Positions 1 to 5,951 of a stretch of DNA of 39,014 nt are shown one piece after another. A model generated the notes under the pieces. The model was given only the letters and a program-made list of their open reading frames with translations. It was not told the DNA's origin and searched no databases. How positions within the stretch are numbered: the first letter of the stretch is position 1; every line of letters starts with the position of its first letter. Source of the stretch: a virus. The stretch is taken from positions 1 to 39,014 of the IMG/VR virus record IMGVR_UViG_3300033148_004824; one strand, given 5' to 3'. The position numbers and the translations under genes were made by a program.

Positions 1-114
1 GCGATGAAGCTTATTGAAGCTTGTGTTTGCGGTTACGATTACAATGACGCAGAATGGACATACACCAACTATACGTCTAAGATAATCACCGCGAGATCAT
101 GGCATAATTGTATT
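1..114. repeat. Direct terminal repeat, left copy
   Basis: Bases 1-114 are identical to 38901-39014 at the other end of the window. The repeat lies inside the coding sequence of a small Cys-rich gene, so joining the two copies gives an uninterrupted gene and a 38,900-bp circle. This fits a circular or circularly permuted genome assembled with a short overlap. A true physical terminal repeat is possible but less likely, because nothing packaging-related surrounds it. Confidence 0.97.
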
Positions 115-333
115 GAATGCGGCGCGGTGATAAGACAGGGGGATAAATGCGAACTGTTGACCTGCTATAATATCGAGGGGAACCTAAACCGCCGGTCAAT
201 GAAAATTTATACCTGCATGTTTTGCTATAAGGCAATATGCGACTTCCAACAAGACGGCTGTAGGTGTTTAGGGGGATTTTGGAATAGTTTTTACCATACT
301 ACCGGGATGAATGAGCGAGAAGTGTTTGGATAA
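4..333 (+). CDS. Small Cys-rich, probable zinc-binding protein
   Basis: This 109-residue protein has nine cysteines. They include two CxxC knuckles (residues 36-39, ARSWHNCIECG, and 71-74, CMFC) separated by a short stretch with an IRQGDKCE motif, then C79, C86 and C88. Two CxxC pairs flanking a small beta-rich core resemble the zinc-ribbon-type small proteins common in phage early regions, but the function is unknown. The start is the ATG at 4. Its binding site (AGGGGA) is visible only in the duplicate copy at the right end (38890s), where the ATG overlaps the end of the preceding zinc-ribbon gene by 14 bases. It is therefore the next gene of the rightward early run. Confidence 0.8.
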   Translation: MKLIEACVCGYDYNDAEWTYTNYTSKIITARSWHNCIECGAVIRQGDKCELLTCYNIEGNLNRRSMKIYTCMFCYKAICDFQQDGCRCLGGFWNSFYHTTGMNEREVFG

Positions 334-350
334 AATTAACGGGGTGTCTC

Positions 351-692
351 ATGGAAGTGACTAAGGATGCAGAAAAAATCCACAAGGAGCTGCGGCTGAG
401 GATTCCGAAAATGAATTGCCGCGCTGGATGTAGTGAATGTTGTGGGCCGGTGGTATTCTCGAAGTGGGAGTGGGCACAAGTCAAAGAAAAGCGCACGGCC
501 TCATCTCTGGATTGTCCTTATATCGAGAACGGCCAGTGTTCAATTTACGAGGATCGGCCAATTATCTGCCGACTGTTCGGTGTATCTGAGGCACCACTGT
601 TGCAGTGCCCGTACGGCTGCAAGCCGGGTCGTGTGTTGTCGATCGCGGAAACAGAGGCGATTATGGACTCCTACGATGCGGTGATGGATTAA
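351..692 (+). CDS. YkgJ-type cysteine-cluster protein
   Basis: This 113-residue protein carries the CxxxCxxCC signature of the YkgJ/UPF0153 family (C23, C27, C30, C31). Downstream it has C55, C63 and C73 in the usual CPYIENGQCSIYEDRPIICR arrangement, and a late CPYGC at 86-90. The family is thought to bind a metal or Fe-S cluster, but its biochemical role is unsettled. It is short for the family and may be only the core. It lies 17 bases after the preceding Cys-rich gene and is read in the same early transcript. The start is the ATG at 351, preceded by GGGGTGT. Confidence 0.85.
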   Translation: MEVTKDAEKIHKELRLRIPKMNCRAGCSECCGPVVFSKWEWAQVKEKRTASSLDCPYIENGQCSIYEDRPIICRLFGVSEAPLLQCPYGCKPGRVLSIAETEAIMDSYDAVMD

Positions 693-743
693 CGATAACT
701 CCGGAGGCGGGACGGACAGCCTTAAGGCAAGGACGCCGGGAAC
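693..743 (+). other. Structured 51-bp spacer between two early genes
   Basis: This short gap holds the perfect palindrome GCCTTAAGGC, framed by GGCG on the left and CGCC on the right, so the transcript can form a stem just before the start codon at 744. There is no T-run, so it is not an intrinsic terminator. An effect on translation of the next gene is inference only. Confidence 0.35.
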
Positions 744-1319
744 ATGAAAAAAGTTAGAGACACCCTCAAATTCTACTATCACGCGCCGGCCTACGAACAA
801 CGGGCGCGGAAAATAGCTGACAAGCGCGAGAATACACACGGCGGGGATCCATCATCCCGGCCACTGAGCGAGGACTACGAACTCAAGGGTGTGGTTGGCG
901 AACTGGCAATGGAGTATTATTGCGGCCTGCCGATTGATGAGGAAATCCGCAAGCGCGGCGACAAGGGTATTGACTTCGTTTACCGCGATAAAATTGATGG
1001 AATGCAGCGCAGCGTCGACGTGAAGGCGTCGGCCAAACCGCCATCGTGGTTGCCCCTCGAGGAAAAGCGCGTGCTGGCCGGCAAGTACGCCGACATCCTG
1101 GTTATGGCGCAGGTATCCATGAGCGACAAGGTGGTCTACCTGCTCGGATGGGAGTGGGCGCATGAGCTTATCGCGCTGAATTATATCCGGTGCCTCGGGA
1201 AATACAACATACCGAGCTATGTGAAGGCAGTAACGGAACTTCAGCCGATGCAAGTATTGCTTGACCGCATGGATCGGGCGGCATCATTGAGATTGTACGG
1301 GAGAGCGAGAAATGGCTAG
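744..1319 (+). CDS. Putative PD-(D/E)XK-fold nuclease
   Basis: This 191-residue protein reads like a restriction-endonuclease-fold enzyme. A helix carrying E53 (GVVGELAMEYY) is followed by a GD-x-GID strand (D73, D77) and a strand ending in VDVKAS (D92, K94), which matches the E...D...(D/E)xK order of PD-(D/E)XK nucleases. Related small proteins in phages are usually annotated as hypothetical. It could act in DNA processing during replication or recombination, or against competing DNA. It overlaps the replication initiator by 8 bases, so the two are probably co-translated. The assignment rests on motif order only; the fold has not been tested. Confidence 0.55.
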   Translation: MKKVRDTLKFYYHAPAYEQRARKIADKRENTHGGDPSSRPLSEDYELKGVVGELAMEYYCGLPIDEEIRKRGDKGIDFVYRDKIDGMQRSVDVKASAKPPSWLPLEEKRVLAGKYADILVMAQVSMSDKVVYLLGWEWAHELIALNYIRCLGKYNIPSYVKAVTELQPMQVLLDRMDRAASLRLYGRARNG

Positions 1320-2103
1320 ATCGCGGATGATTAAGCCGGAATTCTGGGACGACGAAAAGCTAGCCATTCAAGCCTCAGTCGAGGCAAGGTTGACCTATAT
1401 CGGCACCTGGAATTTCTCTGATGATTATGGTGTCGTTAAGGCAAATCCGCGCTGGCTCCGGAGTAGGATATGGCCATTTGACGACAAATTATCGCTCGAA
1501 ATATTTACTGGATGGCTTAAAGAATTGGAAGATTTGGATCGATTGATACCATTTGAGGCCGAAAATGAGCTATTTTACTGGAACCCCAAATTTCTCGAAC
1601 ACCAAACAATCAATAAACCAGCCAAGTGGCGTAACCCTGAACCGCCACAAGAAGTTATAGAGCACTACTATAGTAGTCATGTAGTACTACCGTACCAGTC
1701 ACGTAGTACTACCGTCTCAAATCAAAATCAAAGTCAAAGTCAAAGTAAAGAGGAAGTAAATAAAGATCACGCGCCGAAAAAACCGGCGCGGACGGCTCCA
1801 CAAAAAAAAGATTTTAACCTGATCAGTGAAGCACTAAAACGGTGCAGTGGAAAGGAACCAAATCCGAAGCTTGTGAATAAAATCCTTTACGCGGCGAAAG
1901 GGAAACTTGACCCGGTTCACCTGATCGAGTACGTGTACGATCCGAAAAACGGCGTCCAAAATCCGATGGCCTACATCTCAGCCGCACTCGCGACACCGGC
2001 GAACTACACGGAATCGATCAAGCCGTGGGCGAGTTTCCTTGACCGGATGACGGGGCCGGAGGAATTAAGCGATATTTTCAAACGGGTTGGAGCGCAACTA
2101 TGA
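1312..2103 (+). CDS. Phage replication initiator / replisome organizer
   Basis: This 263-residue protein begins with the hallmark N-terminus of phage replisome organizers (MARSRMIKPEFWDDEKLA, then a WNFSDDYGVVKANPRWLR segment), a winged-helix DNA-binding domain over about residues 1-105. A low-complexity linker rich in Ser, Gln and Asn (about 115-165) follows, then a helical C-terminal domain (about 166-263). That layout matches lambda O and DnaD-like initiators, which bind origin repeats and recruit the host helicase loader or helicase. No phage helicase or polymerase is encoded, so host replication enzymes are presumably used. The DNA coding for the linker carries iteron-like repeats, reported separately. 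It overlaps the upstream nuclease-like gene by 8 bases. Confidence 0.85.
   Translation: MARSRMIKPEFWDDEKLAIQASVEARLTYIGTWNFSDDYGVVKANPRWLRSRIWPFDDKLSLEIFTGWLKELEDLDRLIPFEAENELFYWNPKFLEHQTINKPAKWRNPEPPQEVIEHYYSSHVVLPYQSRSTTVSNQNQSQSQSKEEVNKDHAPKKPARTAPQKKDFNLISEALKRCSGKEPNPKLVNKILYAAKGKLDPVHLIEYVYDPKNGVQNPMAYISAALATPANYTESIKPWASFLDRMTGPEELSDIFKRVGAQL
1661..1766. other. Probable replication origin inside the initiator gene
   Basis: Three elements lie in order. The first is a perfect 14-bp palindrome, ACTACTATAGTAGT (1664-1677). The second is two 17-bp direct repeats, TCAYGTAGTACTACCGT, at 1677-1693 and 1699-1715. They differ at one base, are spaced 22 bp apart (two helical turns), and each contains the palindrome GTAGTACTAC. 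The third is an A-rich strand-biased tract with four tandem hexamers (TCAAAA then TCAAAG three times, 1722-1745), followed by more AT-rich sequence. Iterons next to an easily melted tract within the initiator's linker is the lambda-type origin design. The layout is seen directly; origin function is inferred. Confidence 0.7.
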
Positions 2104-2156
2104 AGCACTACACTGGCCCCGGCAGCTTGAAATGGCCGGACGACTTTATTGACTAA
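2100..2156 (+). CDS. Possible 18-residue micro-ORF
   Basis: An ATG at 2100 overlaps the initiator's stop (ATGA) and opens a frame of 18 codons ending at TAA 2154-2156, rich in Gly, Trp and Asp. The overlap is the same coupling used by real genes here, but the peptide is too short to judge. It may be the remnant of a decayed gene. Confidence 0.25.
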   Translation: MKHYTGPGSLKWPDDFID

Positions 2157-2172
2157 GTTATAGGAGGGGAAA

Positions 2173-2610
2173 ATGAAATTTCGCTTAACTTTGTTGTTGG
2201 TTCTAGTCTTTGTGGTGGTGAGTGTTGGTTCTATCTTTTTGCATATTTCTGCATTGAGTAGGCAAATAGAAAAAAGCGAAGCGGAGCTCAAGTACTTTAT
2301 GTGGTGGGTGTTGGAGCTTAGAGATCGCGCGGCGTGGGATAGCGTCCGAATTTGCGATACAACCTATACGGTGTTTCTCTTTCGGTCGGACGTAGATTCC
2401 ACGGTAATTCAGCCCGACAATCGGGTGGTCGGTTATTACGTGGACACAATTGTGTCAGATAGGAAGGAGATCAAATGGGAATTAATTAAGAACCTACTTA
2501 GTAAGGGTGGGATGTTCAGCGAGTACCGTGCGGCAGGAAATAGCAGGAAATTCAGTGCTTATGATACAACCTTTGATACCGTGTTTGTCTTACGGTCGGA
2601 GATTGAGTGA
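2173..2610 (+). CDS. Membrane-anchored hypothetical protein
   Basis: This 145-residue protein starts with a strong hydrophobic segment (about residues 3-27, many Leu and Val) with no clear signal peptidase site, so it is probably an N-terminal membrane anchor. A short coiled-coil-like stretch follows (SRQIEKSEAELKYF), then a soluble domain. The domain contains a degenerate internal duplication: DTTYTVFLFRSD near residues 63-74 and DTTFDTVFVLRSE near 132-144. The start at 2173 is set by AGGAGGGGAAA. It ends at TGATG overlapping the resolvase gene. I do not recognise a family. A role in host-envelope modification or exclusion is possible, but nothing here proves it. Confidence 0.65.
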   Translation: MKFRLTLLLVLVFVVVSVGSIFLHISALSRQIEKSEAELKYFMWWVLELRDRAAWDSVRICDTTYTVFLFRSDVDSTVIQPDNRVVGYYVDTIVSDRKEIKWELIKNLLSKGGMFSEYRAAGNSRKFSAYDTTFDTVFVLRSEIE

Positions 2611-2984
2611 TGGAAGAAATCAAGCTGATCCTAGCCATCCCGCCACGGTCGCTGAATCCGAATTCACGGGAACACTGGAGGAAAATCAGGAACGATACAA
2701 AAATCTATCGGTTGGCTGCATGGGCCGTAGCGTACAGCGTTCTCGGCAAACGTGAGGATCCGCTATTCGAGGTCGCCCGATCAAGGGAAGTGTTTTTCTT
2801 CAAGAAAAAGGCCCGACGCGATGAACGGAATATGGTGCAAAGGCTCAAGCCTGCGTTTGATGGATTCCAGGATGCTAAGCTAATTACGGATGACGATATC
2901 GAACATTTGAAACACGATGAACCGGAATTTCACATCGACCCAGATAAGCCTCGCGTCGAGATAACGATTCGGAGGGCGGGATAA
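2610..2984 (+). CDS. rusA: RusA-type Holliday junction resolvase
   Basis: This 124-residue protein has the RusA pattern: an N-terminal PPRSLNPNSR segment, a basic stretch with D71 and N74 (ARRDERNMVQRLKPAFDGF), K80 and D84, then an acidic TDDDIEHL turn (D94-D96). The spaced aspartates plus the lysine form the metal-dependent active site known for this family, which cuts four-way junctions symmetrically as a dimer. In phages it resolves recombination and replication branches before packaging, which fits its position between the replication and terminase genes. The ATG at 2610 overlaps the preceding stop by one base. A GTG one codon upstream is the only alternative. Confidence 0.87.
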   Translation: MEEIKLILAIPPRSLNPNSREHWRKIRNDTKIYRLAAWAVAYSVLGKREDPLFEVARSREVFFFKKKARRDERNMVQRLKPAFDGFQDAKLITDDDIEHLKHDEPEFHIDPDKPRVEITIRRAG

Positions 2985-3265
2985 TGGCTAGAATATTTGC
3001 AATACCAACAAAACAGAGCACACCGGAAGGCGTAATGAAGGGGCTAATTCTCGGCGATAGGTTTTTCCCCGTAAGCGATGAGATTTACGATGCAGTCACG
3101 ATTGGTGGGTATCGCGCCGAAATGGTTGGAATGCATCTATTTGGGTTGCCGTTCACTTCTGGGTTTGATGTCAGGTTACGTTTAATAAAGACCGGAAGGG
3201 GGACTGATGAGCTTAAGGGTGAGAAAAGCAAACCTGAGTGCACGCCTGACATGGATTTGCCCTGA
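2984..3265 (+). CDS. Hypothetical small early protein
   Basis: This 93-residue protein has no recognised domain. The N-terminal two thirds looks like a small beta-rich domain (MARIFAIPTK, GLILGDRFFPVSDEIYDAV). The last ~20 residues are charged and overlap the following gene in another frame. It starts at an ATG overlapping the RusA stop (TAATG), a normal coupling in this run. Confidence 0.6.
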   Translation: MARIFAIPTKQSTPEGVMKGLILGDRFFPVSDEIYDAVTIGGYRAEMVGMHLFGLPFTSGFDVRLRLIKTGRGTDELKGEKSKPECTPDMDLP

Positions 3266-3455
3266 GTGTAGGGCGGAGTACGATTATTCCGGCGGATCCA
3301 CGGCCACCTGTCCAATTGGCTGTGGGGAGTTCCAATTTAATTGTGACACCCTACGGGACAAACTCGAATTGATCCTGTCGGTGTTGCCGAAAAAGAAGGC
3401 CAACCCGCGCGATAGGATGTCGCCGGAAATGAGGAAGCTATGCCCGAAAAAATAA
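3207..3455 (+). CDS. Small zinc-ribbon protein
   Basis: This 82-residue protein carries CPECRAEYDY (residues 18-21) and CPIGCGEF (about 35-39), a CxxC...CxxxC ribbon that probably binds one zinc. A helix and a basic C-terminus follow. The ATG at 3207 sits after an AAGGGG ribosome binding site, but this start overlaps the previous gene by 59 bases, so a later non-ATG start such as GTG 3219 cannot be excluded. Function unknown; DNA or protein binding is typical of such phage ribbons. Confidence 0.65.
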   Translation: MSLRVRKANLSARLTWICPECRAEYDYSGGSTATCPIGCGEFQFNCDTLRDKLELILSVLPKKKANPRDRMSPEMRKLCPKK

Positions 3456-3661
3456 CCAACCCCGTCGCGCTGGCGGTCCGGGAGTTCTATATCTCGAACC
3501 TTGCCCGATTTCCGAATGCGAGACAGTGTGCGGCATACCTGGAAAAAAACGGGATTGTCGTTACTGGGCTTGGGAGAACATTTATCAGTGAGAAATCGGC
3601 GCGTAACTATCTCGTGGGCCTCCGCCGCGACGTGGAGAAAATGCGCCGAAATAGCAAATAA
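3440..3661 (+). CDS. Hypothetical helical protein before the terminase region
   Basis: This 73-residue, basic, mostly helical protein contains a segment (FPNARQCAAYLEKNGIVVTGLGRTFISEKSARNYL, split here by the reader at about residues 24-58) that could form a small helix-turn-helix. It overlaps the zinc-ribbon gene by 16 bases and is the last gene before the noncoding stretch preceding the terminase. A DNA-binding role is plausible, not shown. Confidence 0.6.
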   Translation: MPEKITNPVALAVREFYISNLARFPNARQCAAYLEKNGIVVTGLGRTFISEKSARNYLVGLRRDVEKMRRNSK

Positions 3662-3665
3662 TCAT

Positions 3666-3779
3666 TTTATCACTTTATCACTTCATTGGCCTTCCGGTCT
3701 TTTTGTGATGTACAAAAAATAACTATCCCCGGTATCTCCTGTGTAGGCTATAGGTATCGCCCAGGCGAGGGGGTAGGAC
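3666..3779. other. Noncoding region before terminase (possible cos or promoter region)
   Basis: It contains two tandem TTTATCAC octamers (3666-3681), a weak hairpin with a T-run (3688-3704), and a pair of GGTATC repeats (3731-3736 and 3753-3758) around a CTATAGG segment. GpA-type terminases usually cut at cos sites lying just before the small terminase gene, so this is the natural place to look for cos. No cohesive-end symmetry is obvious to me. Confidence 0.3.
3688..3704 (+). terminator. Weak rho-independent terminator candidate
   Basis: A four-base-pair stem GGCC/GGTC with one G-T pair and a TTCC loop is followed directly by a TTTTT run. It lies at the junction of early and late genes, where an early terminator would make sense, but the stem is short. 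Confidence 0.3.
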
Positions 3780-3896
3780 TTGAAAATCAAGCAGGTCAAA
3801 ATCGGGAATCTCAAGCCAAACCCGAAAAATCCACGTATCAACGACTCCGTAATTGACGCTGTGGCGCGCTCTATTGCCGCACGGGAGGCTGTGTAA
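3780..3896 (+). pseudogene. ParB-like nuclease domain fragment
   Basis: A TTG-initiated frame of 38 codons, with an AGGGGG binding site 7 bases upstream, encodes a peptide opening LKIKQVKIGNLKPNPKNPR and continuing INDSVIDAVARSIAAREAV. This is the first ~40 residues of the ParB/Srx-like N-terminal domain found on phage ParB-nuclease and DNA-methylase fusion proteins (beta strand, LKPNPKNPR turn, then the helix with ARSI). It stops where the rest of the domain should begin. Phages often carry such a gene right before TerS. I read it as a decayed remnant; a functional mini-peptide is possible. The small terminase's GGGAGG lies within its 3' end. Confidence 0.55.
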
Positions 3897-3898
3897 TT

Positions 3899-4414
3899 GT
3901 GCCGGGTACAAAAAAATCCGGGATACCTGTTTCGCGTGAGAAACGCAACGAGATGCGGGAGTCATACGTCAAGGATCGGAATTGCGCCAGAATTTCTCAA
4001 GAATTTCGGGTGTCCGAGCCAACGGTCCGGAAATACCGGGACGAGGATAAGTGGGACGAGTACGCCGAGAAAATAGAGCAAAAGACTGATGAACTCACAA
4101 TCAACCAAACAGCAAAACGCAGGGCGAAGGCTCTCGTCATGGTCAACGCGGCCTTGTCGAAAATGGCAAAAGACCTCGCCGGTAAAGACACTATCGCGTT
4201 TTCTTCTGCCGAGTTGGACCGCCTACTACGTCTTGCTGAGTACCTTGCTGGTAATCCTGATAGCCGGAATGAGTCAATACTCAAGGGCGCAAGCATCGAT
4301 GATGCAATCGATCTCATTGCAGGGACACAATCACTTGAACAAATCGAAGCTGAAATTGCTCGCCTTGAAGGCGGCGCGGGAAAAGATAAAGACCCCGCTC
4401 CTGGCATGGGCTAA
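3899..4414 (+). CDS. Terminase small subunit
   Basis: This 171-residue protein has an N-terminal helix-turn-helix (about residues 15-50: MRESYVKDRNCARISQEF, then VSEPTVRKYRDEDKW) and a long helical centre and C-terminus. This is the usual build of small terminases that recognise the packaging site and load the large subunit. Starting at GTG 3899 after GGGAGG (3883-3888), it lies directly upstream of, and overlaps, the large subunit. The assignment relies on position plus the HTH; sequence conservation in this family is low. Confidence 0.75.
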   Translation: MPGTKKSGIPVSREKRNEMRESYVKDRNCARISQEFRVSEPTVRKYRDEDKWDEYAEKIEQKTDELTINQTAKRRAKALVMVNAALSKMAKDLAGKDTIAFSSAELDRLLRLAEYLAGNPDSRNESILKGASIDDAIDLIAGTQSLEQIEAEIARLEGGAGKDKDPAPGMG

Positions 4415-5951
4415 GCGATACCACCTGACGGAGAAGGGGGCGCCGCTTAATTTCGACGAGTGGCCGTTCTTGCGCGGGCTGTATGCCGACAACGCCAGGG
4501 AAATAATCTGTATGAAGCGGACTCAGGCGGGCTTCTCGACCTGGGTTATCAACGAAACTTGGCGTCGAACCGCAATAGGGCAAGCCGTATTTTATGTTTT
4601 GCCGACTCAAAATATTCGCAATACGTTTGTTAAGAACAGATTTAATACCTCGATTACGGCCATTCCCCATTATGCGCACTTGATCGAGACTGCGCAGGGA
4701 TCCTCGGATGACGTTACGATGAAGCATATCGGCGCGGGCGTAGTCAAGTTTGTGGGCTCGAATGCCTTTAGCGAGTTCGGCGAATTCCCCGCCGATGTAT
4801 TAATAATTGATGAATACGACCGTTGCGCACAACATAATTTGCCCTATGCTTTTGATCGGCTGGGGGCATCGAAGGTTAAAGCGACCCGGCTCTTGGGTAA
4901 TCCGACAAATAGGGGGCGCGGTATCGCCGAGCTATATGAGGAATCAGATCGGCGCAAGTGGTTTATCCGGTGCCCGCACTGCAATAACCGGCAACATTTG
5001 GATTGGTTCACTCACGTAGTCGAGAAGATTGGTGATAATCAATTCCGCATTATCGATGACAAGTGGGTTGCGGATGAATCCAGGGACCCGGTTCTCCGGT
5101 GCCTGAAATGCAGCAAGCCGATTGATCGTCACACGGATGGCGAATGGGTTGCTGAATTTCCCCGAATTGAGAAGCATGGCTATACGCTGAACGGCCTACC
5201 GTGCCCAATGGTTAGTGTTTCAGAAATGCTTAAACTATGGATCAAGGCCCAGGGCGACGAAACTCTTACACAACATTTTTATAATTCGGAACTCGGGGTG
5301 CCCTACTCATCCAGCGGCGCGCAGCTGACCGACGAATTGCTTGATCGCTGCTGTAGTGAGGATGTTATGCCGGCGAGTTGCCCCGGCCCCTGTAGCATGG
5401 GTATCGATGTCGGCTCACTGCTACACGTTCGCATTTCGCAGATAGATGGGCCGAAACGCCGCGCCGTCGCCATTCTAACCTGCCACGAATTCTATGAATT
5501 AGATGAGCTATTTATCCGCTTCGGGGTCAAGTTTGCGGTGATTGATGCCCTTCCGGAGGCTCGGCTTGCGCGGGAATTTGCGCGCCGGCATCCGGGCCGC
5601 GTGTTCCTCTGCCGGTATACACCGCGCGATCAGATCGGATCATCCGATGTCGGCCTCAAGGATTTCTGGATGAATATCGATCATGCTGAGCAGACCGTGA
5701 GTGTTGATCGGACTCAGAGCCTTGATTCATCTCACGCCGCTATAATCAAACAGGAAAACATTCTGCCGAAGGGTGCAAGCGGCATCGCGGACTATTACCC
5801 GCAAATGAAGGAGTTGGTCAGGGTATTGCTTGAGGATAAGGGGCGATATGAGTGGCAGCAGGGTAGCAAGCCGGATCACTATCGCCATGCAGACAACTAC
5901 GATCACATTGCCGCCAGGATTTACCGGCAAGCGGGGTGCCTGCTGTTATGA
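4335..5951 (+). CDS. terL: Terminase large subunit, GpA type
   Basis: This 538-residue packaging motor of the lambda gpA family has an ATPase P-loop-like MKRTQAGFST (about residues 60-69), a Walker B VLIIDEYD (155-162), and a zinc knuckle formed by CPHC (213-216) and CLKC (256-259), typical of GpA proteins. The RNase H-like nuclease domain starts at MGIDVGSL (D358) and continues to the HADNYDHIA C-terminus. It translocates DNA into proheads and cuts concatemers. The frame is open back to 4089, but the extra N-terminal residues are a shadow of the small subunit. TTG 4335 with AGGGA at 4321-4325 is the best start. GpA terminases generally use cos sites. Confidence 0.9.
   Translation: MNKSKLKLLALKAAREKIKTPLLAWAKRYHLTEKGAPLNFDEWPFLRGLYADNAREIICMKRTQAGFSTWVINETWRRTAIGQAVFYVLPTQNIRNTFVKNRFNTSITAIPHYAHLIETAQGSSDDVTMKHIGAGVVKFVGSNAFSEFGEFPADVLIIDEYDRCAQHNLPYAFDRLGASKVKATRLLGNPTNRGRGIAELYEESDRRKWFIRCPHCNNRQHLDWFTHVVEKIGDNQFRIIDDKWVADESRDPVLRCLKCSKPIDRHTDGEWVAEFPRIEKHGYTLNGLPCPMVSVSEMLKLWIKAQGDETLTQHFYNSELGVPYSSSGAQLTDELLDRCCSEDVMPASCPGPCSMGIDVGSLLHVRISQIDGPKRRAVAILTCHEFYELDELFIRFGVKFAVIDALPEARLAREFARRHPGRVFLCRYTPRDQIGSSDVGLKDFWMNIDHAEQTVSVDRTQSLDSSHAAIIKQENILPKGASGIADYYPQMKELVRVLLEDKGRYEWQQGSKPDHYRHADNYDHIAARIYRQAGCLLL

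Noticed and set aside
1661-1766. CRISPR-like array
   Set aside because: Only two 17-bp repeats with a 5-bp gap, inside a coding gene. They look like iterons, not CRISPR repeats.
4089-4334. N-terminal extension of the large terminase frame
   Set aside because: It overlaps the small terminase gene in another frame, has no terminase-like residues, and its ATGs lack binding sites.
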